This document shows positions 1 through 5,436 of a DNA stretch of 5,436 nucleotides, in pieces. The position numbers were made by a program, and so were the translations under genes. The notes below the pieces were generated by a model, which saw nothing but the letters and a program-made list of their open reading frames with translations, made no database searches and was not told the origin of the DNA. Within the stretch, counting starts at the first letter, position 1; every line of letters begins with the position of its first letter. Origin of the DNA: Pseudomonas sp. (GTDB lineage Bacteria; Pseudomonadota; Gammaproteobacteria; Pseudomonadales; Pseudomonadaceae); assembly GCA_007117785.1 (NCBI GenBank), contig SKFV01000234.1:1-5436 (forward strand). The letters run 5' to 3'.

Positions 1-755
1 AACAGGTCATCGGCATGGTTGTGGATGATCGACGAGAGGAAAACAAAGTTGTCACCGCCATTGCACAGCTCATCGGGCAGCTTGATCAGACGCGGCAGTG
101 AACGCGGTGCCGGGATGATTGCCAGGCCCGAGTCACGGCCAAAGGAATCAACGCCCTCCAACTGGACGATAAAGTTCAGACTCTTGTTCACCAGTAGCGG
201 GAAGGGGTGAGTCGGGTCGAGGCCAATAGGGCTGATGATGGGGGCCACTTCCTGGCGGAAATAACGACGGATCCACAGCGTCTGCTTATGTGTCCACTGA
301 TGCCGGCGAACAAAGCGGATACCTTTGTCAGCCATTTGCGGTAGCAGGGTATCGTTGAGGATCTTGTATTGGCGACTGACCTGCTCGTGTGCCAGCTCAC
401 TGATCTTGCTCAGCACTTGCTGCGGCTGCAGGCCATCTGGCCCGGTCAATTCGCGGGCAAAGGTGATTTGTTTCTTCAGGCCGGCCACGCGGATTTCAAA
501 GAACTCATCCATGTTGCTGGAAAAGATCAGCAGGAATTTCAGCCGTTCGAGCAACGGGTAATTCTCATCCAGCGCCTGCTCCAGCACGCGGATGTTGAAC
601 TGCAGCTGCGACAATTCTCGGTGGATGTACAGCTCGGGCGCATTGATGTCGACCACGGGCGCTGATTCAATCACAGGCGTTGGCCGGCTGGTTTCGGGCG
701 GCGTATTGTCGCTGTCGGGGGTGTTCAGCACCGGGCTGTCGCTGGCATCCTGCAT
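1..755 (-). CDS. ppk1: Polyphosphate kinase 1, N-terminal part (3' end outside window)
   Basis: Ppk1 reversibly transfers the gamma-phosphate of ATP to inorganic polyphosphate. The visible 251 codons cover the N-terminal domain and the start of the head domain. Residues 1-40 are an acidic, Pro/Ser/Thr-rich, probably disordered extension, absent from the shorter E. coli protein but usual in pseudomonads. Conserved sequence starts at ELYIHRELSQLQFN (41-54), followed by FSSNMDEFFEIRVAGLKKQI (78-97); Asn81 corresponds to E. coli Asn45 in the ATP-binding region. SPIGLDPTHPFPLLVNKSLN (175-194) and FGRDSGLAIIPAPR (205-218) are also family signatures. The catalytic histidines lie beyond the left edge, so catalytic integrity cannot be judged. 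The ATG is preceded by GAGGA with a 4-base spacer. It lies 12 bases after the hemB stop, which implies co-transcription with hemB. No frameshift is seen in the visible part. The identification is secure. Confidence 0.96.
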   Translation of the reverse strand, partial: MQDASDSPVLNTPDSDNTPPETSRPTPVIESAPVVDINAPELYIHRELSQLQFNIRVLEQALDENYPLLERLKFLLIFSSNMDEFFEIRVAGLKKQITFARELTGPDGLQPQQVLSKISELAHEQVSRQYKILNDTLLPQMADKGIRFVRRHQWTHKQTLWIRRYFRQEVAPIISPIGLDPTHPFPLLVNKSLNFIVQLEGVDSFGRDSGLAIIPAPRSLPRLIKLPDELCNGGDNFVFLSSIIHNHADDL

Positions 756-767
756 GGTGTCCTCGTA

Positions 768-1781
768 TCAAGTTTGATCGCGCAGCTGGCGTGCTGCGGT
801 CTTGGCAAAATAGGTCAGAATCGCATCGGCACCGGCCCGCTTGAACGCGGTGAGCGATTCCAGAATCACGGCATCACTCAGCCAGCCATTGGCAATGGCG
901 GCCTGGTGCATGGCGTATTCGCCACTCACCTGATAGACCATGGTAGGCACTTTGAATTCCTGTTTGACGCGCTGGACGATATCCAGATAGGGCATGCCGG
1001 GTTTGATCATCACCATGTCGGCCCCCTCGGCCAGATCCAGTGCGACCTCATGCAGGGCTTCATCGGCATTGGCCGGATCCATCTGATAGGTGGCCTTGTT
1101 GCCTTTGCCCAGGTTGCCGGCAGAGCCAACGGCATCGCGGAAAGGACCGTAGTAGGCGCTGGCATATTTGGCTGAATAGGCCAGAATGCTGGTGTTAATG
1201 TGGCCGGCGGCTTCAAGCGCCTGGCGCATGGCGCCAACCCGCCCATCCATCATGTCCGACGGGGCAACGATGTCGGCACCGGCATCGGCATGCGACAGGG
1301 TCTGTTTGACCAGTGCCTCGATAGTGACGTCGTTCAGCACGTAGCCGTCTGAATCAATTATGCCGTCCTGACCATGGGTAGTGAAAGGGTCCAGGGCCAC
1401 ATCGGTAATTACCCCGAGCTCGGGAAACGCCTGTTTCAGCGCGCGAGTAGCGCGCTGGGCCAGTCCCTCAGGATTCCAGGCTTCGGCAGCGTCGAGGGAT
1501 TTGCGTTCCAGCGGGGTGACCGGGAACAGTGCAATCGCCGGGATACCCAGTTCAACCAGTTCAGCTGCTTCCTCGAGCAGCAGGTCAATCGACAGGCGTT
1601 CGATACCTGGCATGGAGGCTACAGCTTCACGCTGGTTGTCACCGTCGAGGATGAACATCGGGTAAATCAGATCGCTGGCGGTCAGCTGATGCTCGCGTAC
1701 CAAACGGCGCGAAAAGTCATTGCGGCGCAGACGGCGCAAACGGCTGTGCGGATAGTGGCGGTTGGCAGGATCAAAGCTCAC
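768..1781 (-). CDS. hemB: Delta-aminolevulinic acid dehydratase (porphobilinogen synthase)
   Basis: HemB condenses two 5-aminolevulinate molecules to porphobilinogen in the cytoplasm, an early step towards heme, siroheme and cobalamin. With the GTG start at 1781 the protein has 337 residues, the length I recall for P. aeruginosa HemB. The Schiff-base lysines then fall at Lys205 (AYSAKYASAYYGPFRDAVGS region) and Lys260 (MVMIKPGMPYLDIV), as in that enzyme. The metal loop DVALDPFTTHGQDG has Ala129, Asp131 and Asp139 where zinc enzymes carry cysteines, so this is the Mg-dependent type. Glu245 (DEALHEVA) matches the allosteric Mg ligand as I remember it. The ORF can be extended to a GTG at 1805 (345 residues), but that start lacks a ribosome binding site, whereas the GTG at 1781 has GGGAG (1787-1791) five bases upstream. 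The gene is intact and is first in an apparent hemB-ppk1 operon. Confidence 0.97.
   Translation of the reverse strand: MSFDPANRHYPHSRLRRLRRNDFSRRLVREHQLTASDLIYPMFILDGDNQREAVASMPGIERLSIDLLLEEAAELVELGIPAIALFPVTPLERKSLDAAEAWNPEGLAQRATRALKQAFPELGVITDVALDPFTTHGQDGIIDSDGYVLNDVTIEALVKQTLSHADAGADIVAPSDMMDGRVGAMRQALEAAGHINTSILAYSAKYASAYYGPFRDAVGSAGNLGKGNKATYQMDPANADEALHEVALDLAEGADMVMIKPGMPYLDIVQRVKQEFKVPTMVYQVSGEYAMHQAAIANGWLSDAVILESLTAFKRAGADAILTYFAKTAARQLRDQT
1437..1457 (-). other. GC-rich perfect hairpin inside hemB
   Basis: CAGCGCGC (1437-1444) and GCGCGCTG (1450-1457) are perfect inverted arms of eight bases with a five-base loop. It lies within the codons for AQRATRALKQ, a conserved stretch of HemB, so protein sequence and GC-rich codon choice may explain it. 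No U-run follows, so it is not a terminator. Confidence 0.4.
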
Positions 1782-1786
1782 AACGT

Positions 1787-1791
1787 CTCCC
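1787..1791 (-). promoter_or_regulatory. Ribosome binding site that decides the hemB start
   Basis: GGGAG on the minus strand lies five bases upstream of the GTG at 1781-1779. The alternative upstream GTG at 1805-1803 has no purine-rich stretch at a suitable distance. The downstream start also gives the family's usual length and active-site numbering, so this site supports the 337-residue form. Confidence 0.7.
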
Positions 1792-1819
1792 AGGGTAGAA
1801 AACACCCATAATGGTTAAG

Positions 1820-1850
1820 GATATAGCACATAATTATGACTGAATTGAGA
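1820..1850 (-). promoter_or_regulatory. Candidate hemB promoter (weak)
   Basis: The minus strand between the intergenic hairpin and hemB is AT-rich. It contains TGCTATATC (1828-1820), which resembles an extended -10 element (TG-N-TATATC). Only a poor -35 (TCAATT or CAATTC, around 1843-1849) lies at normal spacing. Transcription would start near 1813, leaving a leader of about 30 bases. A CATAAT slightly upstream is an alternative -10, also without a good -35. This is a pattern match only. Confidence 0.3.
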
Positions 1851-1893
1851 CAGGAAGCCTCTGAAAAACTAACTGCTTTGCCGAAGCTGCGTT

Positions 1894-1950
1894 AAAACAG
1901 CCTCAAAATGCTCATTTACAACATGTAAACTAAGCTTTTTTGGCTGTTTT
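1894..1950. repeat. 57-base symmetric imperfect hairpin in an intergenic repeat-like element
   Basis: Outer arms AAAACAGCC (1894-1902) and GGCTGTTTT (1942-1950) are perfect reverse complements. The inner arms TTTACA (1915-1920) and TGTAAA (1924-1929) share exactly the same centre, base 1922. AAAA (1905-1908) pairs with TTTT (1936-1939) between them, with GC/GC pairing possible after a one-base shift. The right arm runs into TTTTT (1947-1951), so in plus-strand RNA it resembles a terminator. However, it sits between divergent genes, where no plus-strand transcript is expected to end. The surrounding sequence, about 1874-2056, is GC-richer than the flanks and has further small hairpins. That layout resembles dispersed intergenic repeats of pseudomonads, but copy number cannot be checked here. 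Confidence 0.65.
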
Positions 1951-2076
1951 TGCCTTGCTACGCCGGCCTCGGCTCTGGCTCCTGCTTCGTCCTAAGTCCT
2001 GCATCCGTGCAGTCGTCGCCTACGTTTTTCAAAGGCTTCCTGGCAAGCGCAGGCATGTACGGCTCGGTTGTTTTCT
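1951..2076. other. Non-coding right half of the intergenic element
   Basis: I see no credible gene in this stretch; short open frames crossing it lack ribosome binding sites and recognisable protein features. It contains the small perfect hairpin CTGCA-TCCG-TGCAG (1999-2012) and a weaker stem GCTT/AAGC (2035-2048). Its base composition differs from the AT-rich promoter segments on both sides. Together with the large hairpin to its left it may form one repeat unit. Confidence 0.35.
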
Positions 2077-2104
2077 TTGACAATACTTTTACGCGAGTTA
2101 TCCT
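2077..2104 (+). promoter_or_regulatory. Sigma70-type promoter for the DUF6436-chemoreceptor operon
   Basis: A perfect -35 hexamer TTGACA (2077-2082) is followed after 16 bases by TATCCT (2099-2104), which matches four of six -10 consensus positions. Transcription would begin near 2111. That leaves a short leader of about 17 bases, which includes the GAGG ribosome binding site (2119-2122) before the ATG at 2128. No operator-like inverted repeat is visible between the hexamers. Confidence 0.6.
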
Positions 2105-2127
2105 TGTGTATAGAAATCGAGGTTTAA

Positions 2128-2682
2128 ATGTATAAGTGGCAACGTAATACGCTGGTTGCGCTGCTTTTGCTGGCCTGGGCCGGTGGTATTGTCTGGGCGT
2201 TCTGGTGGTTCGAGGCGCAATACCTGCGCAATTTTGAACGGCAGGCCTTTTTCCAGGGTGTCGAGGTTGCGCCACCCTTTGCTCCCGGACAGATTCAGGT
2301 GCTGCATGTCTGGCAGGCCAAGTGCCCCTGTAGTGCCGGGCACGAAGCCTATGTCGAGGAAATGACCCGACGCTTCAGTGCCCAGGGCGTGCGTTTTGCC
2401 CGAAGTGGTCAGGCTAGCACAGAAGGACTGGGGGGAGTATTAAAGGGATTGCCGTTCTGGCCGATACCAGAGGAATGGAGTCACTGGCCTGGCGCACCTT
2501 CGATTGCGATCTGGGATGCCGGCGGCGAGCTTTCCTATGTGGGCCCCTACAGTGATGGTGCCCACTGCAACAGTGACAGCAGCTTTGTCGAACCGGTGAT
2601 TCAGCGCCTGTTGGCAGGTGGGGCTGTCAATATAACCCGGCAGGATACCGTGTCCTGTCTGTGTGAATTACACCGCGAGTGA
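2128..2682 (+). CDS. Membrane-anchored thioredoxin-like protein, DUF6436 type
   Basis: The 184-residue protein starts with a short basic segment and one hydrophobic helix (about residues 8-29, rich in Leu, Ala and Trp). It lacks a clear signal-peptidase site and so probably acts as an anchor with a periplasmic domain. The rest reads as a thioredoxin-like fold: a beta strand IQVLHVWQ, then Cys66-Pro67-Cys68 at the usual active-site position, and GAPSIAIWD with a probable cis-proline, Pro124, near the expected place. The motif is CPC, not the normal CXXC. Further cysteines are Cys147 and a C-terminal CLC pair (Cys177, Cys179). I associate this pattern with DUF6436, a family found near hemB in pseudomonads, from memory; its biochemical role is unknown to me. 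GAGG lies five bases upstream of the ATG. The stop overlaps or abuts the next gene, which suggests coupled translation. Confidence 0.85.
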   Translation: MYKWQRNTLVALLLLAWAGGIVWAFWWFEAQYLRNFERQAFFQGVEVAPPFAPGQIQVLHVWQAKCPCSAGHEAYVEEMTRRFSAQGVRFARSGQASTEGLGGVLKGLPFWPIPEEWSHWPGAPSIAIWDAGGELSYVGPYSDGAHCNSDSSFVEPVIQRLLAGGAVNITRQDTVSCLCELHRE

Positions 2683-2687
2683 TCACT

Positions 2688-4199
2688 ATGCCGAAAAATG
2701 TCGATTTAAATGCTTTGAGCCTGGCCCGCTTCTACCAGCGCGCCGACCGGGTGATGCTGGTGGTGCTGTGGATTTGTCTGTTGTTTTCTTTTGGACTGGC
2801 TCTGATTTACGGTACCTGGCTGCAGGCACTACTCGTGGGTGGTGGTACTCTGCTGGTCATTCATCTTCTGCAGGTATTGATTGGCGGGCAGCGCCTGTTT
2901 CGTTGCGCGGTGGCGATTGCCCTGATGGTGATGTCGGCATTGCATATCAACCAGGCTCAGGGCCTGACTGAAATGCACTTCTCCATCTTTGTCCTGCTGG
3001 CGGTCTTGATTTATTACCGCGACTGGTTACCGATCGTCATAGCGGCAGCAATTATCGCAGTGCATCACTTGAGTTTCTATTACCTGCAGACTGCGGGTGC
3101 AGGCATTTATGTCGTGCGCGAAGGGAGCTGGGGTGTGATCTTTCTGCATGCCGGCTATGTCGTGGTAGAAACGGCAGTGTTGGCCTTTCTGGCGCGTCAG
3201 TCTTATACCGATGCACTCGAAGGTGAAGCGCTGGGTGAGGCTACCATGCGTATGGTTGGTGACGGCAAATCTACTAACCTTGCTTACCGGGTTCCCATGC
3301 AGACCCAGATGATCCTCAGTTTCAATGGCTTCGTGGACAATCTCGATGCGTCCATAGGTGTGATCAATCGCGAGGTCAATGAGCTCAGTGAGCTTGGTCA
3401 GCAGCTCAGTGAGCGCGCGACGCAAGTCAATCAAGGGTCACGCAAGCAAGCTGAGGAATCGCGCTACATGACCCAGGCCATGGGCGAATTGAGTACGGCA
3501 ACGCATCAGGTTGCACAAAGTGCCGACGAAGCGGCCAATGCGGCTGCCAAGGCCAATGATCATGCGCAGTTGGGCAATAAGTCCATGCAGCAGCTCAGCA
3601 GGGAGATTGGCAGCCTGAATCAGGATATCGATCTGACCAGTGAAGCGGTATCTGGTGCTGCTGACATTGCCAACGAGATCTATCAGGTGGTGGATGCCAT
3701 CAAGGCGGTGGCCGAGCAGACCAATTTGCTGGCGCTCAATGCAGCTATTGAAGCAGCGCGAGCGGGTGAGCAGGGTCGTGGGTTTGCCGTGGTCGCGGAC
3801 GAGGTGCGTAATCTGTCACAGCGCACGGCCCAGTCAACCATGGAAATCCAGAACTTTATCGAGCGCTTGCAGAAGGCGTCCGAGTCGGCACGTGATTCCA
3901 TGCTGCGCAGTCAGGGCTCAGTGAAGCAATGTCTGGCCGCTGCTGAGTCGGGCGCGCAAACCCTGAGCGAGGTGGTGAGTGAAATTGCCCATATCAATCA
4001 GCTGAACGCGCAGATTGCCACTGCGACCCATGAGCAATCCACGGTTGGAGAGGACGTTGCTCGGCACTTGCAGGAGGTCGGGGGCATCGCCAGCGCCAAC
4101 GCCGAGCAGTCGGCGGATCTTCAGCAATTGTCGGAAGACATGGACACGTTGCGCAGTCGTCTGGCTGCTCAGGTTGGTCAGTTTGTAACTCGGCATTAA
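2688..4199 (+). CDS. Methyl-accepting chemotaxis protein with six-helix membrane sensor
   Basis: The 503-residue receptor has two parts. Residues about 22-169 contain roughly six hydrophobic helices joined by short loops, without a large periplasmic ligand domain. Polar residues stand out here: His86, Glu95, His97, YYRDW (109-113), His126-His127 and His154. A short degenerate HAMP-like link (about 190-220, ending FNGFVDNL) leads to a long cytoplasmic coiled coil. Its hairpin tip, VAEQTNLLALNAAIEAARAG (341-360) followed by EQGRGFAVVADEVRNLSQRT (361-380), is the canonical CheA/CheW-binding signature. There is no C-terminal NWETF-type CheR/CheB tether. The role is sensing an unknown cue and controlling a Che-type pathway. 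The start is uncertain: a GTG at 2679 would overlap the upstream stop by four bases (GTGA) and give 506 residues, whereas the ATG at 2688 has a weak GAG eight bases upstream. The gene is probably coupled to the upstream DUF6436 gene. Confidence 0.95.
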   Translation: MPKNVDLNALSLARFYQRADRVMLVVLWICLLFSFGLALIYGTWLQALLVGGGTLLVIHLLQVLIGGQRLFRCAVAIALMVMSALHINQAQGLTEMHFSIFVLLAVLIYYRDWLPIVIAAAIIAVHHLSFYYLQTAGAGIYVVREGSWGVIFLHAGYVVVETAVLAFLARQSYTDALEGEALGEATMRMVGDGKSTNLAYRVPMQTQMILSFNGFVDNLDASIGVINREVNELSELGQQLSERATQVNQGSRKQAEESRYMTQAMGELSTATHQVAQSADEAANAAAKANDHAQLGNKSMQQLSREIGSLNQDIDLTSEAVSGAADIANEIYQVVDAIKAVAEQTNLLALNAAIEAARAGEQGRGFAVVADEVRNLSQRTAQSTMEIQNFIERLQKASESARDSMLRSQGSVKQCLAAAESGAQTLSEVVSEIAHINQLNAQIATATHEQSTVGEDVARHLQEVGGIASANAEQSADLQQLSEDMDTLRSRLAAQVGQFVTRH

Positions 4200-4204
4200 C
4201 AGGA

Positions 4205-4657
4205 CTACCTGCCGCGCTGGCCAAGCAGACGATCCAGCGCATTGGCAAAGGCCTGTTTGTCTTTTTCGCTGAATGGGGCGGGGCCACTGCGACCTGCCAG
4301 GCCGGCCCCACGCAGTTCATCCATGAGGTTGCGCACGGCCAGCCGCTCACCAATGCTGCCCTTGTCATAAATCTGCCCGCGCGGGTTGATCGCCGTCACT
4401 TCACGGCGCACCAGGCCGTCGGCCAGTGGAATATCGGCTGTGACAACCAGATCACCGGGCACCGCGTGTTCGATGATGTAATGGTCGGCTTCGTCGGCGC
4501 CACCGGGGACCACAATCTGGCGCAGCAGGGGCGCGGGGGGCAGGCCGAGGGAATGGTTGGCAACCATGATCAGCGGTATCTGCCGCCGCTTTGAGGCGCG
4601 CAGTACGATTTCGCGGATAGGTTTGGGGCAGGCATCAGCGTCGATCCACAGGGTCAT
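4205..4657 (-). CDS. YaiI/YqxD family protein (UPF0178, DUF188)
   Basis: This is a 150-residue cytoplasmic protein of the UPF0178 family, which I relate to PIN-like nuclease folds; no firm function is known to me. The N-terminus WIDADACPKPIREIV (4-18) is the family hallmark. It is followed by IMVANHSLGLP (30-40), GADEADHYI (53-61), VVTADIPLADGLV (71-83) and NPRGQIYDKGSIGERLAVRN (91-110). Asp6, Asp8, Asp55, Asp58, Asp75 and Asp80 could form an acidic metal site, by inference from PIN-like proteins. The frame is open upstream to 4750, but the ATG at 4657 gives the normal family length, puts the hallmark at the N-terminus and has AGGA about ten bases upstream. The longer form would also overlap the divergent dehydrogenase. 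It converges with the chemoreceptor gene across five bases and is divergent from the SDR gene across 59. Confidence 0.93.
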   Translation of the reverse strand: MTLWIDADACPKPIREIVLRASKRRQIPLIMVANHSLGLPPAPLLRQIVVPGGADEADHYIIEHAVPGDLVVTADIPLADGLVRREVTAINPRGQIYDKGSIGERLAVRNLMDELRGAGLAGRSGPAPFSEKDKQAFANALDRLLGQRGR

Positions 4658-4678
4658 GCAGTTGGCTTCCTGAACAGT

Positions 4679-4692
4679 CAATACGGGTATTG
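4679..4692. promoter_or_regulatory. 14-base inverted repeat, candidate operator between divergent genes
   Basis: CAATAC (4679-4684) and GTATTG (4687-4692) are perfect inverted copies around a central GG. The site lies almost at the midpoint of the 59-base gap between the yaiI-type start (4657) and the SDR start (4717). It overlaps TATTGT (4688-4693), the best though weak -10 candidate for the SDR gene. A binding site for a dimeric regulator acting on both genes is possible but not shown. Confidence 0.35.
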
Positions 4693-4716
4693 TCCCGCCA
4701 AAACCGGAGGCTGTAT

Positions 4717-5436
4717 ATGGCATTTCCCTTGTCGCTCGACGAGCCGGCACAGGTACTCATCACCGGAGCCAGTCGCGGCATAGGCGCGGCGCTGGTAGAG
4801 CAGTTGTTGGCGCTACCCGAGGTCGGGTGCGTGCATGCCGTGGCGCGCAATTGGCCACACACGGAGCCGACTGATCAGCGCCTCTGCCGCTATGCGACTG
4901 ACCTGACCGATCCGGTGCAGCTGGGCAAGCTGGCGCAGCAGTTGCAGCAACAGACCGAGCGGCTGCATCTGGTGATCAACTGTGCCGGTTTCTTGCATCA
5001 GCCAGACGGCCAGCAACCGGAGAAGTCGTTGCAGCAGGTCGACCTGGCCGCACTTGAGCACAGTTTCCGTATCAATGCCTTTGCACCGATATTGCTGGCC
5101 CAGACTTTGCTTCCGTTACTGCGCGGCAAGCACCGCAGCAGTTTTGCTTCGCTGTCAGCCCGGGTCGGCTCGATTGGTGACAATCAACTGGGTGGTTGGT
5201 ATGCCTACCGGGCCAGCAAGGCGGCGCAGAATATGTTGCTGCGTACCTTTGCTATCGAGTGGCGACGCTTGAATCGCCATGGCTGCTGCCTGCTGTTGCA
5301 CCCGGGCACTACGGATACCGGATTATCCAAGCCTTTCCAGGCACGGGTGCCGAAAGACAAATTGTTCACGCCTGATTTTGTGGCCGAGCGCTTGCTGGCT
5401 GTGATTGCCGAACATGGCCCGGAGGATAGCGGTCAG
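4717..5436 (+). CDS. Short-chain dehydrogenase/reductase, C-factor-like (3' end outside window)
   Basis: The frame is open from the ATG to the right edge (240 codons, no stop), so the gene is partial. It is a classical Rossmann-fold SDR, an NAD(P)-dependent oxidoreductase of unknown substrate. Visible motifs are VLITGASRGIGAAL (13-26, dinucleotide binding), Asp62-Leu63 (adenine pocket), NCAG (88-91, for the usual NNAG), Asn120, Ser147 in SLSARVGSIGDN, and Tyr164-X3-Lys168 in YAYRASKAA. HPGTTDTGLSKPF (195-207) follows the active site. The sequence GSIGDNQLGGWYAYRASK is typical of the CsgA/C-factor-like SDR group as I recall it. The start is firm: GGAGG (4706-4710) stands six bases before the ATG. 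Length so far fits a complete protein of about 245-255 residues, so few codons should be missing. It is divergent from the yaiI-type gene. Confidence 0.93.
   Translation, partial: MAFPLSLDEPAQVLITGASRGIGAALVEQLLALPEVGCVHAVARNWPHTEPTDQRLCRYATDLTDPVQLGKLAQQLQQQTERLHLVINCAGFLHQPDGQQPEKSLQQVDLAALEHSFRINAFAPILLAQTLLPLLRGKHRSSFASLSARVGSIGDNQLGGWYAYRASKAAQNMLLRTFAIEWRRLNRHGCCLLLHPGTTDTGLSKPFQARVPKDKLFTPDFVAERLLAVIAEHGPEDSGQ

Noticed and set aside
1771..1809. Twelve-residue minus-strand leader ORF (ATG at 1809, TGA at 1773-1771) overlapping the hemB start
   Set aside because: It has no ribosome binding site, no recognisable peptide signal and no attenuator-like structure after it; short frames like this are expected by chance.
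1374..1811. Long plus-strand open frame opposite hemB
   Set aside because: It is antisense to a well-supported HemB coding sequence, has no family resemblance that I can see, and is explained by GC-rich codon bias.
1942..1951. Hairpin plus T-run as a rho-independent terminator on the plus strand
   Set aside because: No plus-strand gene precedes it in the window; it lies between divergent starts, so a repeat or structural element is the better explanation.
1958..2275. Minus-strand open frame of 105 codons crossing the intergenic region into the DUF6436 gene
   Set aside because: It covers the promoter and the start of a well-supported gene, its protein is low in recognisable features, and no ribosome binding site supports it.
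3383..3414. Direct repeat GCTCAGTGAGC, two copies 21 bases apart
   Set aside because: The spacing is exactly seven codons and encodes Leu-Ser-Glu twice, which fits the heptad periodicity of the receptor coiled coil.
4200..4240. Possible terminator stem CTGC...GCAG between the convergent genes
   Set aside because: The stem is only four pairs, lies within the UPF0178 coding sequence and has no T-run.
4658..4750. Longer N-terminus for the UPF0178 protein
   Set aside because: The extra 31 residues are not like the family, overlap the divergent SDR start, and displace the hallmark WIDADACP from the N-terminus.

Overview
The window looks like an ordinary chromosomal segment from a gammaproteobacterium of the Pseudomonas/Halopseudomonas kind. 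The evidence is the gene order hemB followed by ppk1 on one strand, a HemB whose numbering and aspartate-rich metal site match, from memory, the P. aeruginosa enzyme, and a Ppk1 with the long N-terminal extension seen in pseudomonads. Base composition is moderately GC-rich. The genus is an inference; no rRNA or other marker is present.

Layout. Bases 1-1781 hold two minus-strand genes, hemB then ppk1, separated by 12 bases; ppk1 runs off the left edge, so only its first 251 codons are visible. Bases 1782-2127 are a divergent intergenic region. It holds a weak hemB promoter candidate, a 57-base symmetric imperfect hairpin inside what looks like a non-coding repeat-type element, and a good sigma70-type promoter (TTGACA-N16-TATCCT) for the plus-strand genes. 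Bases 2128-4199 hold a tightly coupled two-gene plus-strand unit: a membrane-anchored thioredoxin-like protein of the DUF6436 type with a Cys-Pro-Cys motif, and a six-helix methyl-accepting chemotaxis protein. Next, convergent and only 5 bases away, is a minus-strand YaiI/YqxD (UPF0178, DUF188) gene. Its start faces, across 59 bases, a plus-strand short-chain dehydrogenase of the C-factor-like kind that runs off the right edge. A 14-base inverted repeat sits in the middle of that 59-base gap.

How the genes work together. hemB (tetrapyrrole synthesis) and ppk1 (polyphosphate synthesis) are probably co-transcribed but are not linked metabolically. The DUF6436 and chemoreceptor genes overlap or abut, so they are probably co-translated; a redox or metal-related sensing role for the pair is a hypothesis only. 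I see no mobile element, CRISPR array, tRNA, rRNA or defence system. The most interesting items are the chemoreceptor with its histidine-rich membrane sensor paired with a CPC protein, and the hairpin-bearing intergenic element.
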